A stretch of 64,000 bases of DNA from Clostridiales bacterium (lineage in GTDB: Bacteria > Bacillota > Clostridia > Oscillospirales > Oscillospiraceae): the NCBI GenBank assembly GCA_018374635.1, contig JAHAEW010000002.1, positions 37,361 to 101,360 on the forward strand. The letters are read 5' to 3'. Position 1 is the first letter of the stretch. Each line of letters begins with the position of its first letter. The notes beneath the pieces were generated by a model that saw only the letters and a list, made by a program, of their open reading frames with translations, searched no databases and was not told where the DNA came from. This document shows positions 15,584 through 22,721 of the stretch, piece by piece. The position numbers and the translations under genes are program-made.

Positions 15584-16449
15584 AAGGAATCCTCCACCTT
15601 TTCATACACCTCGTACTCGTCCCAGATCTTCTCCAGCACCCCGAAGGTCTCGGAAAGATCGCTGTTCTTTTTGCGGCCCAACGCCACGATGAGGGCGTTG
15701 ACCAAGCTCAAGGGAGCCACCAGCGAATCTACAAAGGAGGCCATATCGCTCTTGGCCATCAGGGTGTGAGCCGCAATGGCGGTGAGGGGCGAGGTCTCGC
15801 TGTCCGTGATAGCCACCACCTGCGCCCCCCGGTCCCGGGCAAATTCCATGGCCTTGACCGTGCGTCTGGAGTAGCGGGGGAAACTGATCCCAACGATCAC
15901 ATCCCGGGGCCCGATGCGCAGCAGCTGCTCAAAGACCTCGCTGACCGAGGTGCTGTGGATGTGGACCACATCTTCAAAGATCAGGTTGAAGTAGAAGGCC
16001 AGAAAACTGGCGATGGCCGACGCCGAGCGGACGCCGAGAATATAGATGCGCCGGGCGGACACGATGGCCTCCACCGCCCGGTCAAAGCTGTCCCGGTCCA
16101 CCTCTTCCAGCGTCATGCGGATCTTCTCCACGTCGGACTGCATGACCATGGAGAGGATGTCCTGGTTCCCGATGCGGTCGTTCGATACCTCGATGCGCTG
16201 GATGGAGGTGAGTTTGTTGCGGATCATCTCCTGAAGGGCCTTCTGCATGGCGGGATAGCCGTCATAGCCCAGCTCCGCCGCAAAGCGGACCACGGTGGAC
16301 TCGCTGACGTTGACCGTCTTTCCCAGCTTGCTGGCCGTCATGAAGGCCGCTTTGTCATAGGAGTCCAGAATAAAGCGCCCGATCCGCTTCTGGCCTTTGG
16401 AGAAGGTATTCATATTTGTCTGGATGATGGACAAAATATCTTTTGACAT
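15580..16449 (-). CDS. MurR/RpiR family transcription regulator
   Basis: A 289-residue repressor or activator. Residues 1-77 are the RpiR helix-turn-helix (KLGKTVNVSESTVVRFAAELGYDGYPAMQ), residues 120-255 a SIS domain that binds phospho-sugars (ILGVRSASAIASFLAFYF, VGISFPRYSRRTVKAME). It heads the operon leading into BaiN-like, cmk, plsC and ispH-rpsA, behind a sigma-A promoter. Its target sugar genes are not visible here; the linkage to housekeeping genes suggests a general role or chance. Confidence 0.9.
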   Translation of the reverse strand: MSKDILSIIQTNMNTFSKGQKRIGRFILDSYDKAAFMTASKLGKTVNVSESTVVRFAAELGYDGYPAMQKALQEMIRNKLTSIQRIEVSNDRIGNQDILSMVMQSDVEKIRMTLEEVDRDSFDRAVEAIVSARRIYILGVRSASAIASFLAFYFNLIFEDVVHIHSTSVSEVFEQLLRIGPRDVIVGISFPRYSRRTVKAMEFARDRGAQVVAITDSETSPLTAIAAHTLMAKSDMASFVDSLVAPLSLVNALIVALGRKKNSDLSETFGVLEKIWDEYEVYEKVEDSF

Positions 16450-16513
16450 GAGAGCGTATCCTCCCGATCTGCCGCCCAGGCGGGGGCTGCGTTTCCTTTT
16501 ATCTCATTTTATA

Positions 16514-16542
16514 ATCATACCGGGAAGTCTCTGGAATTGCAA
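16514..16542 (-). promoter_or_regulatory. Sigma-A promoter of the rpiR-ispH/rpsA operon
   Basis: Minus-strand -35 TTGCAA (16537-16542), 17-base spacer, -10 TATGAT (16514-16519); a second TATAAA overlaps just downstream. The distance to the rpiR start is about 65 bases. Confidence 0.65.
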
Positions 16543-16565
16543 GACCCGTTCTGCAAGTTTTCACT

Positions 16566-17297
16566 TCATTCTTGCAAATCCGATCCGTCACGGCGCAGCG
16601 CGGCCAGCTCACCGGGGGTCAGCCTTCTCCACCGTCCGGGGGGCAGGCCGCCCAGAAGCACCTCCCCCTCCCGCACCCGGCACAGGCGGCGCACCTCCAG
16701 ACCGGCCAGGGCGCACATCCGCCGCACCTGCCGGTTGCGTCCCTCGTGGATGGTCACAGAGAGCACGCTCTCTCCCTTTTCCCGCCGCAGGAACCGCACC
16801 TGAGCCGGGTGGAGCGGCACTCCGTCCAGCTCCAGCGGGCCCCGCAGCACCGGCATGCCCCGCTCCACATCTCCCGCCACCCAGACGTGGTACTCCTTTT
16901 CCACCTCATGGCTGGGATGCAGGAGCCGGTGGGTGAGCGCGCCGTCATCCGTCAGGAGCAGAAGCCCCTCGGAATCCAGGTCCAGACGGCCCACCGGCCA
17001 GACCCGGGCCCCGCATCCCTTGACCAGATCGGCCACCGTCCGGCGCCCCTTCTCGTCTGAGAGGGTGGTCACAAACCCCCGGGGCTTGTGCAGCATCAGA
17101 TAGGTCCGCTCCTCCGGCGCGCGCAGGGGATGCCCGTCCACGCGGACGTCATCCCGTTCCGGGTCGGCCTTCTCCCCCAGCCGTGCCTTTCTGCCGTTCA
17201 CGGTGACCCGCCCGGCCTGTATGTATGCCTCCCCCCCCCGCCGGGAGATGACCCCGGAGGCAGACAGGATCTTTTGCAGCCGTTCTTCCAAACTCAC
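16566..17297 (-). CDS. RluB/RsuA family pseudouridine synthase
   Basis: Converts a uridine of 23S (or 16S) rRNA to pseudouridine; 243 residues. The S4 RNA-binding domain fills residues 3-60 (LQKILSASGVISRRGGEAYIQAGRVTVNG), and the catalytic motif GRLDLDSEGLLLLTDDG gives Asp106 as the nucleophile. The ending QVRRMCALAGLEV is typical. It starts at a GTG (17297). It follows the dac gene after an 81-base gap with a GGTCCCGC hairpin. In Bacillus rluB sits beside scpB and spmA, agreeing with the operon here. Confidence 0.92.
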   Translation of the reverse strand: MSLEERLQKILSASGVISRRGGEAYIQAGRVTVNGRKARLGEKADPERDDVRVDGHPLRAPEERTYLMLHKPRGFVTTLSDEKGRRTVADLVKGCGARVWPVGRLDLDSEGLLLLTDDGALTHRLLHPSHEVEKEYHVWVAGDVERGMPVLRGPLELDGVPLHPAQVRFLRREKGESVLSVTIHEGRNRQVRRMCALAGLEVRRLCRVREGEVLLGGLPPGRWRRLTPGELAALRRDGSDLQE

Positions 17298-17378
17298 TCA
17301 TCCCCTGTTCTCTGTTGCGTTGGTGCAAAGGACGGTCCCGCAGGCATCTGCCCGCGGGACCCAAAGGAGGGGCGCACT

Positions 17379-18536
17379 TTAAAAGAGCACCCGCTCCATC
17401 CAGACCTCCGGCGCGGGAATGGGCGCAGAGGCCGTCTCCCCCTTCCACAGGTCCTGAAGGCGGGAGAAGAGGCCGCCGCTTCCCGCACGGTTATCCTCCA
17501 CGCTCTGGCCATAGACCAGATAGGTGCTTCCAATGGGCTCCCCGTCCAGAGAGAAGCAGAGCTCTCCGGCGATGGCCCCCTGCTCCACCGGGGCCTCCAC
17601 CGTGTCCGGGAGCACGATGCGGACCTTGACCCGCTCCGCCTGGGTCAGCGGGTAAGAGACCTCGCCATAGGTCACCACCGGCACATACCGCTTCAGGCTC
17701 CCCGCCACCGGGATGCGGGTAAATTCCTTGCCCGAGCGGGCCAGGAGCTGTCTGGGATAGGTCTCAAACCCATAGTCAAAGAGGGCCGCGTGGTCCTCCC
17801 AGTCGTTGCGGTCAAAGAGGGTCACCGCAATGAGGGTCTGTCCGTTCCGCTCCGCCGCAGACACCAGCGTCCGCCCGGCCAGATCGGTATATCCCGTTTT
17901 CAGCCCGATACAGCCCTCATAGCGCCAGAGGAGCTTGTTGTGGTTGACCAGGCTCCGCTCCCCCACTGTAATGGTCTTGGTGGAGACGATCTCCTGCAGC
18001 TTCTCATTGGCAAGGCACACCTGCGCCAGCCGCGCCATATCCCGGGCGGTGGAGTAGTTGCCCTCATCCTCCAGCCCATTGGGGTTGGAAAACCGAGTAT
18101 GTTCCATGCCCAGATCCCGGGCTCTCCGGTTCATCCACTCCACAAAGGTCTCCACGTCCCCGGCGCAGCCCCCCGCAACGGCCAGCGCGGCATCGTTGCC
18201 CGAAGAGAGCATCAGCCCGTAGAGCAGCTCACGCAGCGTGAGCTCCTCCCCGGCCCGGAGATACATGGAAGAGCCTCCCGCGGCGGTCCACTCGGGCCGC
18301 ACTTTGATCACCGTCTCCAGATCCGGCGTGGACTCCAGCGCCACCAGCGCGGTCATCAGCTTGGTGGTGCTGGCAATGGGCCGCTCCTCCTCCGCATGGT
18401 GGGCATAGAGCACACGTCCCGATTCCGCGTCCATCAAAATGGCGGACTTTGCGGAGAGAGCGGGCGTCGCAGCGCCCGCCGGACAGAGACCGGACAAAAC
18501 CACAAGCCATAGCGCCAGCGCCCAGACCCGTTTCAT
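17379..18536 (-). CDS. D-alanyl-D-alanine carboxypeptidase (DacF-like)
   Basis: A serine peptidase of class S11 that trims peptidoglycan stem peptides; 385 residues. A signal peptide (MKRVWALALWLVVLSG then AGA) is followed by the three active-site motifs: S56-T-T-K59, S112-G-N and K213-T-G. A C-terminal beta domain follows. The start at 18536 is preferred to GTG 18548 or ATG 18545: GAGGTG lies 9 bases ahead. It sits between gerW and rluB. DacF in Bacillus is made in the forespore, so a spore role is possible. No amidase fusion is seen. Confidence 0.92.
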   Translation of the reverse strand: MKRVWALALWLVVLSGLCPAGAATPALSAKSAILMDAESGRVLYAHHAEEERPIASTTKLMTALVALESTPDLETVIKVRPEWTAAGGSSMYLRAGEELTLRELLYGLMLSSGNDAALAVAGGCAGDVETFVEWMNRRARDLGMEHTRFSNPNGLEDEGNYSTARDMARLAQVCLANEKLQEIVSTKTITVGERSLVNHNKLLWRYEGCIGLKTGYTDLAGRTLVSAAERNGQTLIAVTLFDRNDWEDHAALFDYGFETYPRQLLARSGKEFTRIPVAGSLKRYVPVVTYGEVSYPLTQAERVKVRIVLPDTVEAPVEQGAIAGELCFSLDGEPIGSTYLVYGQSVEDNRAGSGGLFSRLQDLWKGETASAPIPAPEVWMERVLF

Positions 18537-18593
18537 ATATGCCATCACCTCGCATCAGAATCAATGATGGCAGTATGCCCTCCGCGCCCGGGC

Positions 18594-18599
18594 ATTATA
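18594..18599 (-). promoter_or_regulatory. Possible -10 upstream of the dac gene
   Basis: Minus-strand TATAAT lies about 58 bases before the dac start. No convincing -35 is at 17 bases, so it may be weak or belong to another sigma factor. Confidence 0.3.
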
Positions 18600-18615
18600 C
18601 GCGCCCGCCCGTTCC

Positions 18616-19023
18616 TCAGAAAGTCCCCTGTTCCGCCGTTTTTTTCTCCTTCTGCTGGTCGATAAAGGTCGTGACACGGTCCACCAGCTCAGGTACCAGC
18701 TCCACCACGCGGTCGGCGGTGTTGGAGGCCGGAGGGTCCACCGGCAGAAGCTTCACCATGTCTCCCTTCAGGATCAGGAAGGAGACCGGCGTCACCTTGA
18801 CGCTGGCTCCGCCGCCGCCGCCGAAGGCATTCTCCCCCTCCGGCTTTTGATGCTTGGCCGCAAATTCACTTCCGCCCGAGGCAAAGCCCACACTGATGCG
18901 GGAAACAGGGATGATGGTCACGCCATCTGCCTGAATGGGGGCGCCGACCACTGTATTGGCATCCACCATTTCCTTGATCTTCTGCATGGTCTGCCCCATG
19001 AAATCGCTGATCTTAGTTTCCAT
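18616..19023 (-). CDS. gerW: YtfJ/GerW family sporulation protein
   Basis: A 135-residue protein of the YtfJ (GerW) family, needed in Bacillus for germination of spores with some receptors. It shows the conserved plan: VVGAPIQADGVTIIPVSRISVGFASGGSEF, the Gly-rich FGGGGGA and VTPVSFLIL. The gene overlaps the DUF2953 gene by 11 bases, and that pair (ytfI-ytfJ) is also found in Bacillus next to scpB. No membrane segment is visible. Confidence 0.93.
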   Translation of the reverse strand: METKISDFMGQTMQKIKEMVDANTVVGAPIQADGVTIIPVSRISVGFASGGSEFAAKHQKPEGENAFGGGGGASVKVTPVSFLILKGDMVKLLPVDPPASNTADRVVELVPELVDRVTTFIDQQKEKKTAEQGTF

Positions 19024-19672
19024 ACTCTACCGCCTCTTTCTGTTCGGGGCCTTTGTTTGACATCAAACCGCCCGTCGTTTCCTTCCAGACTTTCCAAGCC
19101 GTGTACCCACACCAGAGGCCAAACCCGATCAGCTGGCCCAAAGTCATGGATATCGCCAGTGTCAGCCTTACCTCTGTGTTTTCCCGTTCAAAGTCCACTG
19201 CCGTACGGATGCGATGATCCCGGCACCGAAAATTTTGCTCCAAAACCGGCACAATTATCCCACAGCATCCGTTCAGCTTTCCAAAGGCCATGGCCGCATC
19301 ACCCGGATCACCGCCGCCCAGAAGCACATCCAGATAAAATACATCGACGCGGATGTGCCGGCGCAGCTTCCCGGCCGCCTGCCCGATGAGGGGCGTCACC
19401 CGCTTTACCAGTTCCAGCACCCGCTCCATGGTCCACGGCGGCGCGGGCTTCTCTGCCTTCTTGGACTTCTCCGTCCGGCCCTTCTCTTCTTTTTCCGGCG
19501 CCCGGACGGGCGCTTTCTTCCTTTTCCGGGGATAGATGCGAATGGGCACGCCGCTCAGGCGCAGCCATACTCCTGCTTCCCCGGGGCCATAGCGGACTTC
19601 CCCGCCCAGGCGCAGCTGTCCCAGGAGAAACAGCCCCAGCAGGACCGCCCCGATGATCCAAAGAACACTCAA
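19013..19672 (-). CDS. DUF2953 membrane protein (YtfI-like)
   Basis: A 219-residue protein with one N-terminal membrane helix (about residues 2-22) and a DUF2953-like body: EVRYGPGEAGVWLRLSGVPIRIYP, then a Lys-rich linker near residues 51-75 and a C-terminal DFERENTEVRLTLAISMTLGQLI helix. The start is uncertain: the TTG at 19672 overlaps the scpB stop as TTGA but has a GGAGG almost touching it. In Bacillus the partner ytfI is next to gerW/ytfJ, which supports the pairing; the biochemical role is unknown. Confidence 0.82.
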   Translation of the reverse strand: MSVLWIIGAVLLGLFLLGQLRLGGEVRYGPGEAGVWLRLSGVPIRIYPRKRKKAPVRAPEKEEKGRTEKSKKAEKPAPPWTMERVLELVKRVTPLIGQAAGKLRRHIRVDVFYLDVLLGGGDPGDAAMAFGKLNGCCGIIVPVLEQNFRCRDHRIRTAVDFERENTEVRLTLAISMTLGQLIGFGLWCGYTAWKVWKETTGGLMSNKGPEQKEAVEYGN

Positions 19673-20268
19673 GCCTCCATCGCCCCGCTCTCTTCCTGTG
19701 CGCGCAGGCGTGCAAGTTGTTCCTCCAGCGCCCGGGCCGCCTGCCCCTCTTCCGTGGAGACCTGGGGCAGCTCCGGCAGCTCCTCCAGCGCGGAAAGGCC
19801 GAAGGAGCGCAGGAAGGTCTGGGTCGTCCGGTACTGGATGGGCCGCCCGGGAACAGCCAGACGTCCGCAGGACTCGATCAGGTCTCGCTCGGCCAGCTGG
19901 CTGACCGTATAGGCGCTGTCCACGCCCCGGATCTGGTCGATATAGGCCCTGGTGATGGGCTGAAAATAGGCGATGATGGACAGTACCTCTAAAGCCGTCT
20001 GGGACAGCTTGGGCGGCCGCCGTCCCTCCAGCGCTTTTCGGATGACCGGCGCGTGTTCGGGCGCCGAGCAGAGCTGATAGCTCTCCCCCAGCTTCACCAG
20101 ACGCAGGCCGCAGCGGTCATACCGGTAGCGGTCTGCCAGGACCCCGCACAGGGCGTCGATCTGTTCCCGGCTCATCTCCAGGGCCAGGCAGAGCCGTTCA
20201 GCCCGCACCGGCTCTCCGGAGGCGAAGAGGATGGCCTCCACCGCCGCTTCCAGTTCCTTTCGTTCCAT
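19669..20268 (-). CDS. scpB: Segregation and condensation protein B
   Basis: Partner of SMC and ScpA in chromosome condensation; 199 residues. Two winged-helix domains are visible: residues 3-75 (AVEAILFASGEPV, ALCGVLADRYRYDRCGLRL) and 90-165 (LSQTALEVLSIIAYFQPITRAYIDQIRGV). The start is ATG 20268; the GTG at 20274 would sit inside the AAGGAGGT ribosome site. The C-terminal part is acidic. It follows scpA, spaced by 15 bases. Confidence 0.94.
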   Translation of the reverse strand: MERKELEAAVEAILFASGEPVRAERLCLALEMSREQIDALCGVLADRYRYDRCGLRLVKLGESYQLCSAPEHAPVIRKALEGRRPPKLSQTALEVLSIIAYFQPITRAYIDQIRGVDSAYTVSQLAERDLIESCGRLAVPGRPIQYRTTQTFLRSFGLSALEELPELPQVSTEEGQAARALEEQLARLRAQEESGAMEA

Positions 20269-20283
20269 GGCCACCTCCTTGGC

Positions 20284-21081
20284 TTACGGCTCCTGCTGCG
20301 CCTGTGTCTCTTCTTCCCCGGACGCGGCCAGGACGGGGGCGACGGTACAGCGCCGGTCCGTCCCGGTAAGCAGGAGGCGGTGTGACTTACACAGCTCCAG
20401 CACGGCCAGAAAGGTGGCCACCACCTCCGAACGGCTCCGGCTCCCCCGGAACAGGGCGAGAAAATGCGTCACCCCGCTGTGCAGAAGGCGGCGCAGGAGC
20501 TCCCCGGCCTTGTCGGCCACCGGGTAGGGCTCCCGCCCCACGATCCCCTCAAAGGCCGCCGCCGGCGTACGCTTCGGTTCGCTCCGGCTCAGCACCGGGA
20601 GTAGGGCACGGTATAATTCTTCCTTCTTATGGGAGTAATGATACATCCGGTCCTCCGGAAGCTGCTCCGGAGGCTTGGTCATATAATCCTGTCCTACCTT
20701 CCACCCCTGCTCCAGCCGGGGCAGGACCGCTTTGATCCGGGCATAATTCTCATGGCTCTGATGCTCCTCCAGGGAGGCCATCAGCGCTTCCATTTCGGAC
20801 AGGGCCTCCTCGTCCTGGATCGAAAGGAGCATCCTGGTCTTGATAAAAATCAGCTGGGCCGCCATCTGGACAAACTCACTGGCAATCTCCAGATCCAGCT
20901 CTTTCCGCCGGTCCATCCACGCCAGATATTGTTCCAGAATGAGGGATATCTGAATATCCCGGATCTCCATGCGGTTTTTGCTCAGCAGATGGAGGATCAG
21001 GTCCAGGGGGCCGGTAAAGTCCTCCCGCTCCTCCGAGCGGGACTTGACCACCCCCTCCAGGTGGTAAATGGGGCTGTCCAC
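20284..21081 (-). CDS. scpA: Segregation and condensation protein A
   Basis: Kleisin subunit that bridges the SMC heads; 265 residues. The opening YHLEGVVKSRSEEREDFTGPLDLILHLLSKNRMEIRDIQISLILEQYLAWMD is the classical ScpA N terminus. Residues 75-180 are a helical linker and the end is a winged helix (FLALFRGSRSRSEVVATFLAVLELCK). The start is a GTG at 21081 with AGGGGG 8 bases ahead. It lies 12 bases after the M50 gene stop, as in Bacillus-like operons. Confidence 0.95.
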   Translation of the reverse strand: MDSPIYHLEGVVKSRSEEREDFTGPLDLILHLLSKNRMEIRDIQISLILEQYLAWMDRRKELDLEIASEFVQMAAQLIFIKTRMLLSIQDEEALSEMEALMASLEEHQSHENYARIKAVLPRLEQGWKVGQDYMTKPPEQLPEDRMYHYSHKKEELYRALLPVLSRSEPKRTPAAAFEGIVGREPYPVADKAGELLRRLLHSGVTHFLALFRGSRSRSEVVATFLAVLELCKSHRLLLTGTDRRCTVAPVLAASGEEETQAQQEP

Positions 21082-21093
21082 GCCGTCCGCCCC

Positions 21094-21783
21094 CTAACCC
21101 AGCAGCACGCGGAAGGGCGCGCTGGCCGCCCGGGCCAGCCAGTCCAGCACCCCGTCGCGGACCCACAGCAGTCCTCCGTCCAGCGCCCCGCTCCACAGGA
21201 TCACCACCAGGAGCAGCATTCCGATCCGCTCATAGCGGAGGATGGTATAGTAGACCCGGTCCGGCAGCAGGGCCCCCAGCACCTTCGAGCCGTCCAGGGG
21301 CGGAAAGGGGATCAGATTGAACAGGCCCAGCCCCACGCTCAGAATGGCGACGGTAGCCAGAAAATCAATGCCCCAGATCAAAAGCACGCTGTCCGCCCCG
21401 ACCTGGTACGCCACCACGATCAGAAGAGCGCGCAGGCACAGCGCCAGATAGGCCAGTACAAAATTGGAGACCGGTCCCGCCAGGGCGGTCAGGGCCATTC
21501 CGCTCTTGGGGTGCTTGAAATAGCGCATGTCCACCGGAACCGGCTTGGCCCAGCCGAACCCAGCCACCAGCATCATCAGCGCGCCGAACACGTCGATATG
21601 GCGCAGCGGATTGAAGGAAAGCCGGTGCATCCGCTTGGCGGTGGGGTCCCCCAGCAGATAGGCGGCCAGTCCGTGGCAGGTCTCATGGACCGTCAGGCAC
21701 AGAAGCACGGCCAGGATCTGTACCAGCATCCACAGCATGCCCTGCCAGTCCAGATGATGAAAGAAATCCGAAAAACTTACCAC
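21094..21783 (-). CDS. Site-2 protease family (M50) membrane peptidase
   Basis: A 229-residue zinc metalloprotease with six or so membrane helices. Motif HETCH is at residues 33-37 (zinc ligands His33 and His37), and the second site NLIPFPPLDGSKVL is around residue 165, giving the aspartate ligand. This is the short type often linked to scpA in Firmicutes (rseP-like YdbA-type in Bacillus is larger). The start is GTG 21783, with GGGAGG ahead. Substrates are unknown. It heads the scp operon. Confidence 0.88.
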   Translation of the reverse strand: MVSFSDFFHHLDWQGMLWMLVQILAVLLCLTVHETCHGLAAYLLGDPTAKRMHRLSFNPLRHIDVFGALMMLVAGFGWAKPVPVDMRYFKHPKSGMALTALAGPVSNFVLAYLALCLRALLIVVAYQVGADSVLLIWGIDFLATVAILSVGLGLFNLIPFPPLDGSKVLGALLPDRVYYTILRYERIGMLLLVVILWSGALDGGLLWVRDGVLDWLARAASAPFRVLLG

Positions 21784-21854
21784 TGCTCCGCCCTCCCGCA
21801 GCCATTCGGCCCCGTTCTCCCTCCGTGAGAGAACATGGCCGTCTTGTAGACAGC

Positions 21855-21883
21855 ATTATACCAAATCCACCCGCAAAACACAA
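21855..21883 (-). promoter_or_regulatory. Sigma-A promoter of the M50-scpAB operon
   Basis: Minus-strand -35 TTGTGT (21878-21883), 17-base spacer, -10 TATAAT (21855-21860). It is 70 bases before the M50 start. Confidence 0.6.
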
Positions 21884-22024
21884 GGCGGCGCCTCTCTCCG
21901 GCAAGAAGGGGAGCCAGCCCGTCCCTTCAGGCAGACTCCCCCTCGCTTTCCTGCGGAGCGCTGTGCTCCCGCAGCTTTTATATCACCCGGTCAGCGTACG
22001 GACCCGTTCTCCCCGGAGCGCGCC

Positions 22025-22046
22025 CCGCGCCGGAGTCCCGGCGCGG
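22025..22046 (-). terminator. Hairpin after yihA
   Basis: Perfect nine-base arms CCGCGCCGG and CCGGCGCGG with a four-base loop, 20 bases after the stop. There is no U tract, so termination may be partial. Confidence 0.4.
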
Positions 22047-22066
22047 TCAATGCGCACATCCTTCAC

Positions 22067-22663
22067 TTATATGCCCGCCTGGTGGTCCAGAATGGCGTCG
22101 AGCAGAACCGCCCGCCCTTCCCCCTTCTCAGCCGAAAAGGGAATTACCTTTACAGTTTCATCCAGTTCCAAGGTCTCCCGGACCCGCTGGAGATTGGGCT
22201 CGATCTCACTTTTTTTCAGCTTGTCCAGCTTGTTCGCCACCACCACAAAGGGGCGTCCGCTCTGCTTGAACCAATCGGCCATCACGCAGTCGTCCGCGGT
22301 GGGCTTGTGGCGGGAGTCCACGATCAGAATCCCCAGGGTCATCAGGGTCTGATCGGCAAACCAGCTCTCGATCAGGCGGCCCCAGCGGGCCTTCTCTGCC
22401 TGAGAGACCTTGGCATAGCCGTAGCCGGGCAGGTCCACCAGATAGAGCTTCTTATCGATGAGGAAGTAGTTGATATGGGTGGTCTTGCCCGGTGCGGAGC
22501 CCACCCGCGCAAAATTCTTGCGGTTGAGCAGCTTATTGATCACCGAGGACTTGCCCACATTGGATCGCCCCGCAAACACCACCTGGGGCAGCATGTCCCG
22601 GGGAAAATCGGCCGCCTTTGCGGCCGAGCGGATAAATTCCGCATGGTTCAGATTCAGCGGCAT
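22067..22663 (-). CDS. yihA: YihA/YsxC family ribosome-biogenesis GTPase
   Basis: An essential GTPase for 50S subunit maturation; 198 residues. Motifs are G1 GRSNVGKSS at residues 32-40, G2 near KTTH, G3 DLPGYG and G4 NKLDKL. A frame runs upstream to 22819, but the ATG at 22663 begins MPLNLNHAEFIRSA like relatives and has AAGGGGCG ahead. It follows lon by 59 bases; lon-yihA is a common Firmicute pair. Confidence 0.95.
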   Translation of the reverse strand: MPLNLNHAEFIRSAAKAADFPRDMLPQVVFAGRSNVGKSSVINKLLNRKNFARVGSAPGKTTHINYFLIDKKLYLVDLPGYGYAKVSQAEKARWGRLIESWFADQTLMTLGILIVDSRHKPTADDCVMADWFKQSGRPFVVVANKLDKLKKSEIEPNLQRVRETLELDETVKVIPFSAEKGEGRAVLLDAILDHQAGI

Positions 22664-22721
22664 AACGCGCCCCTTTCTCGTGTCCCCCGCCGGAAAATGC
22701 TTCCCGGCGGGGGACGGTTGC

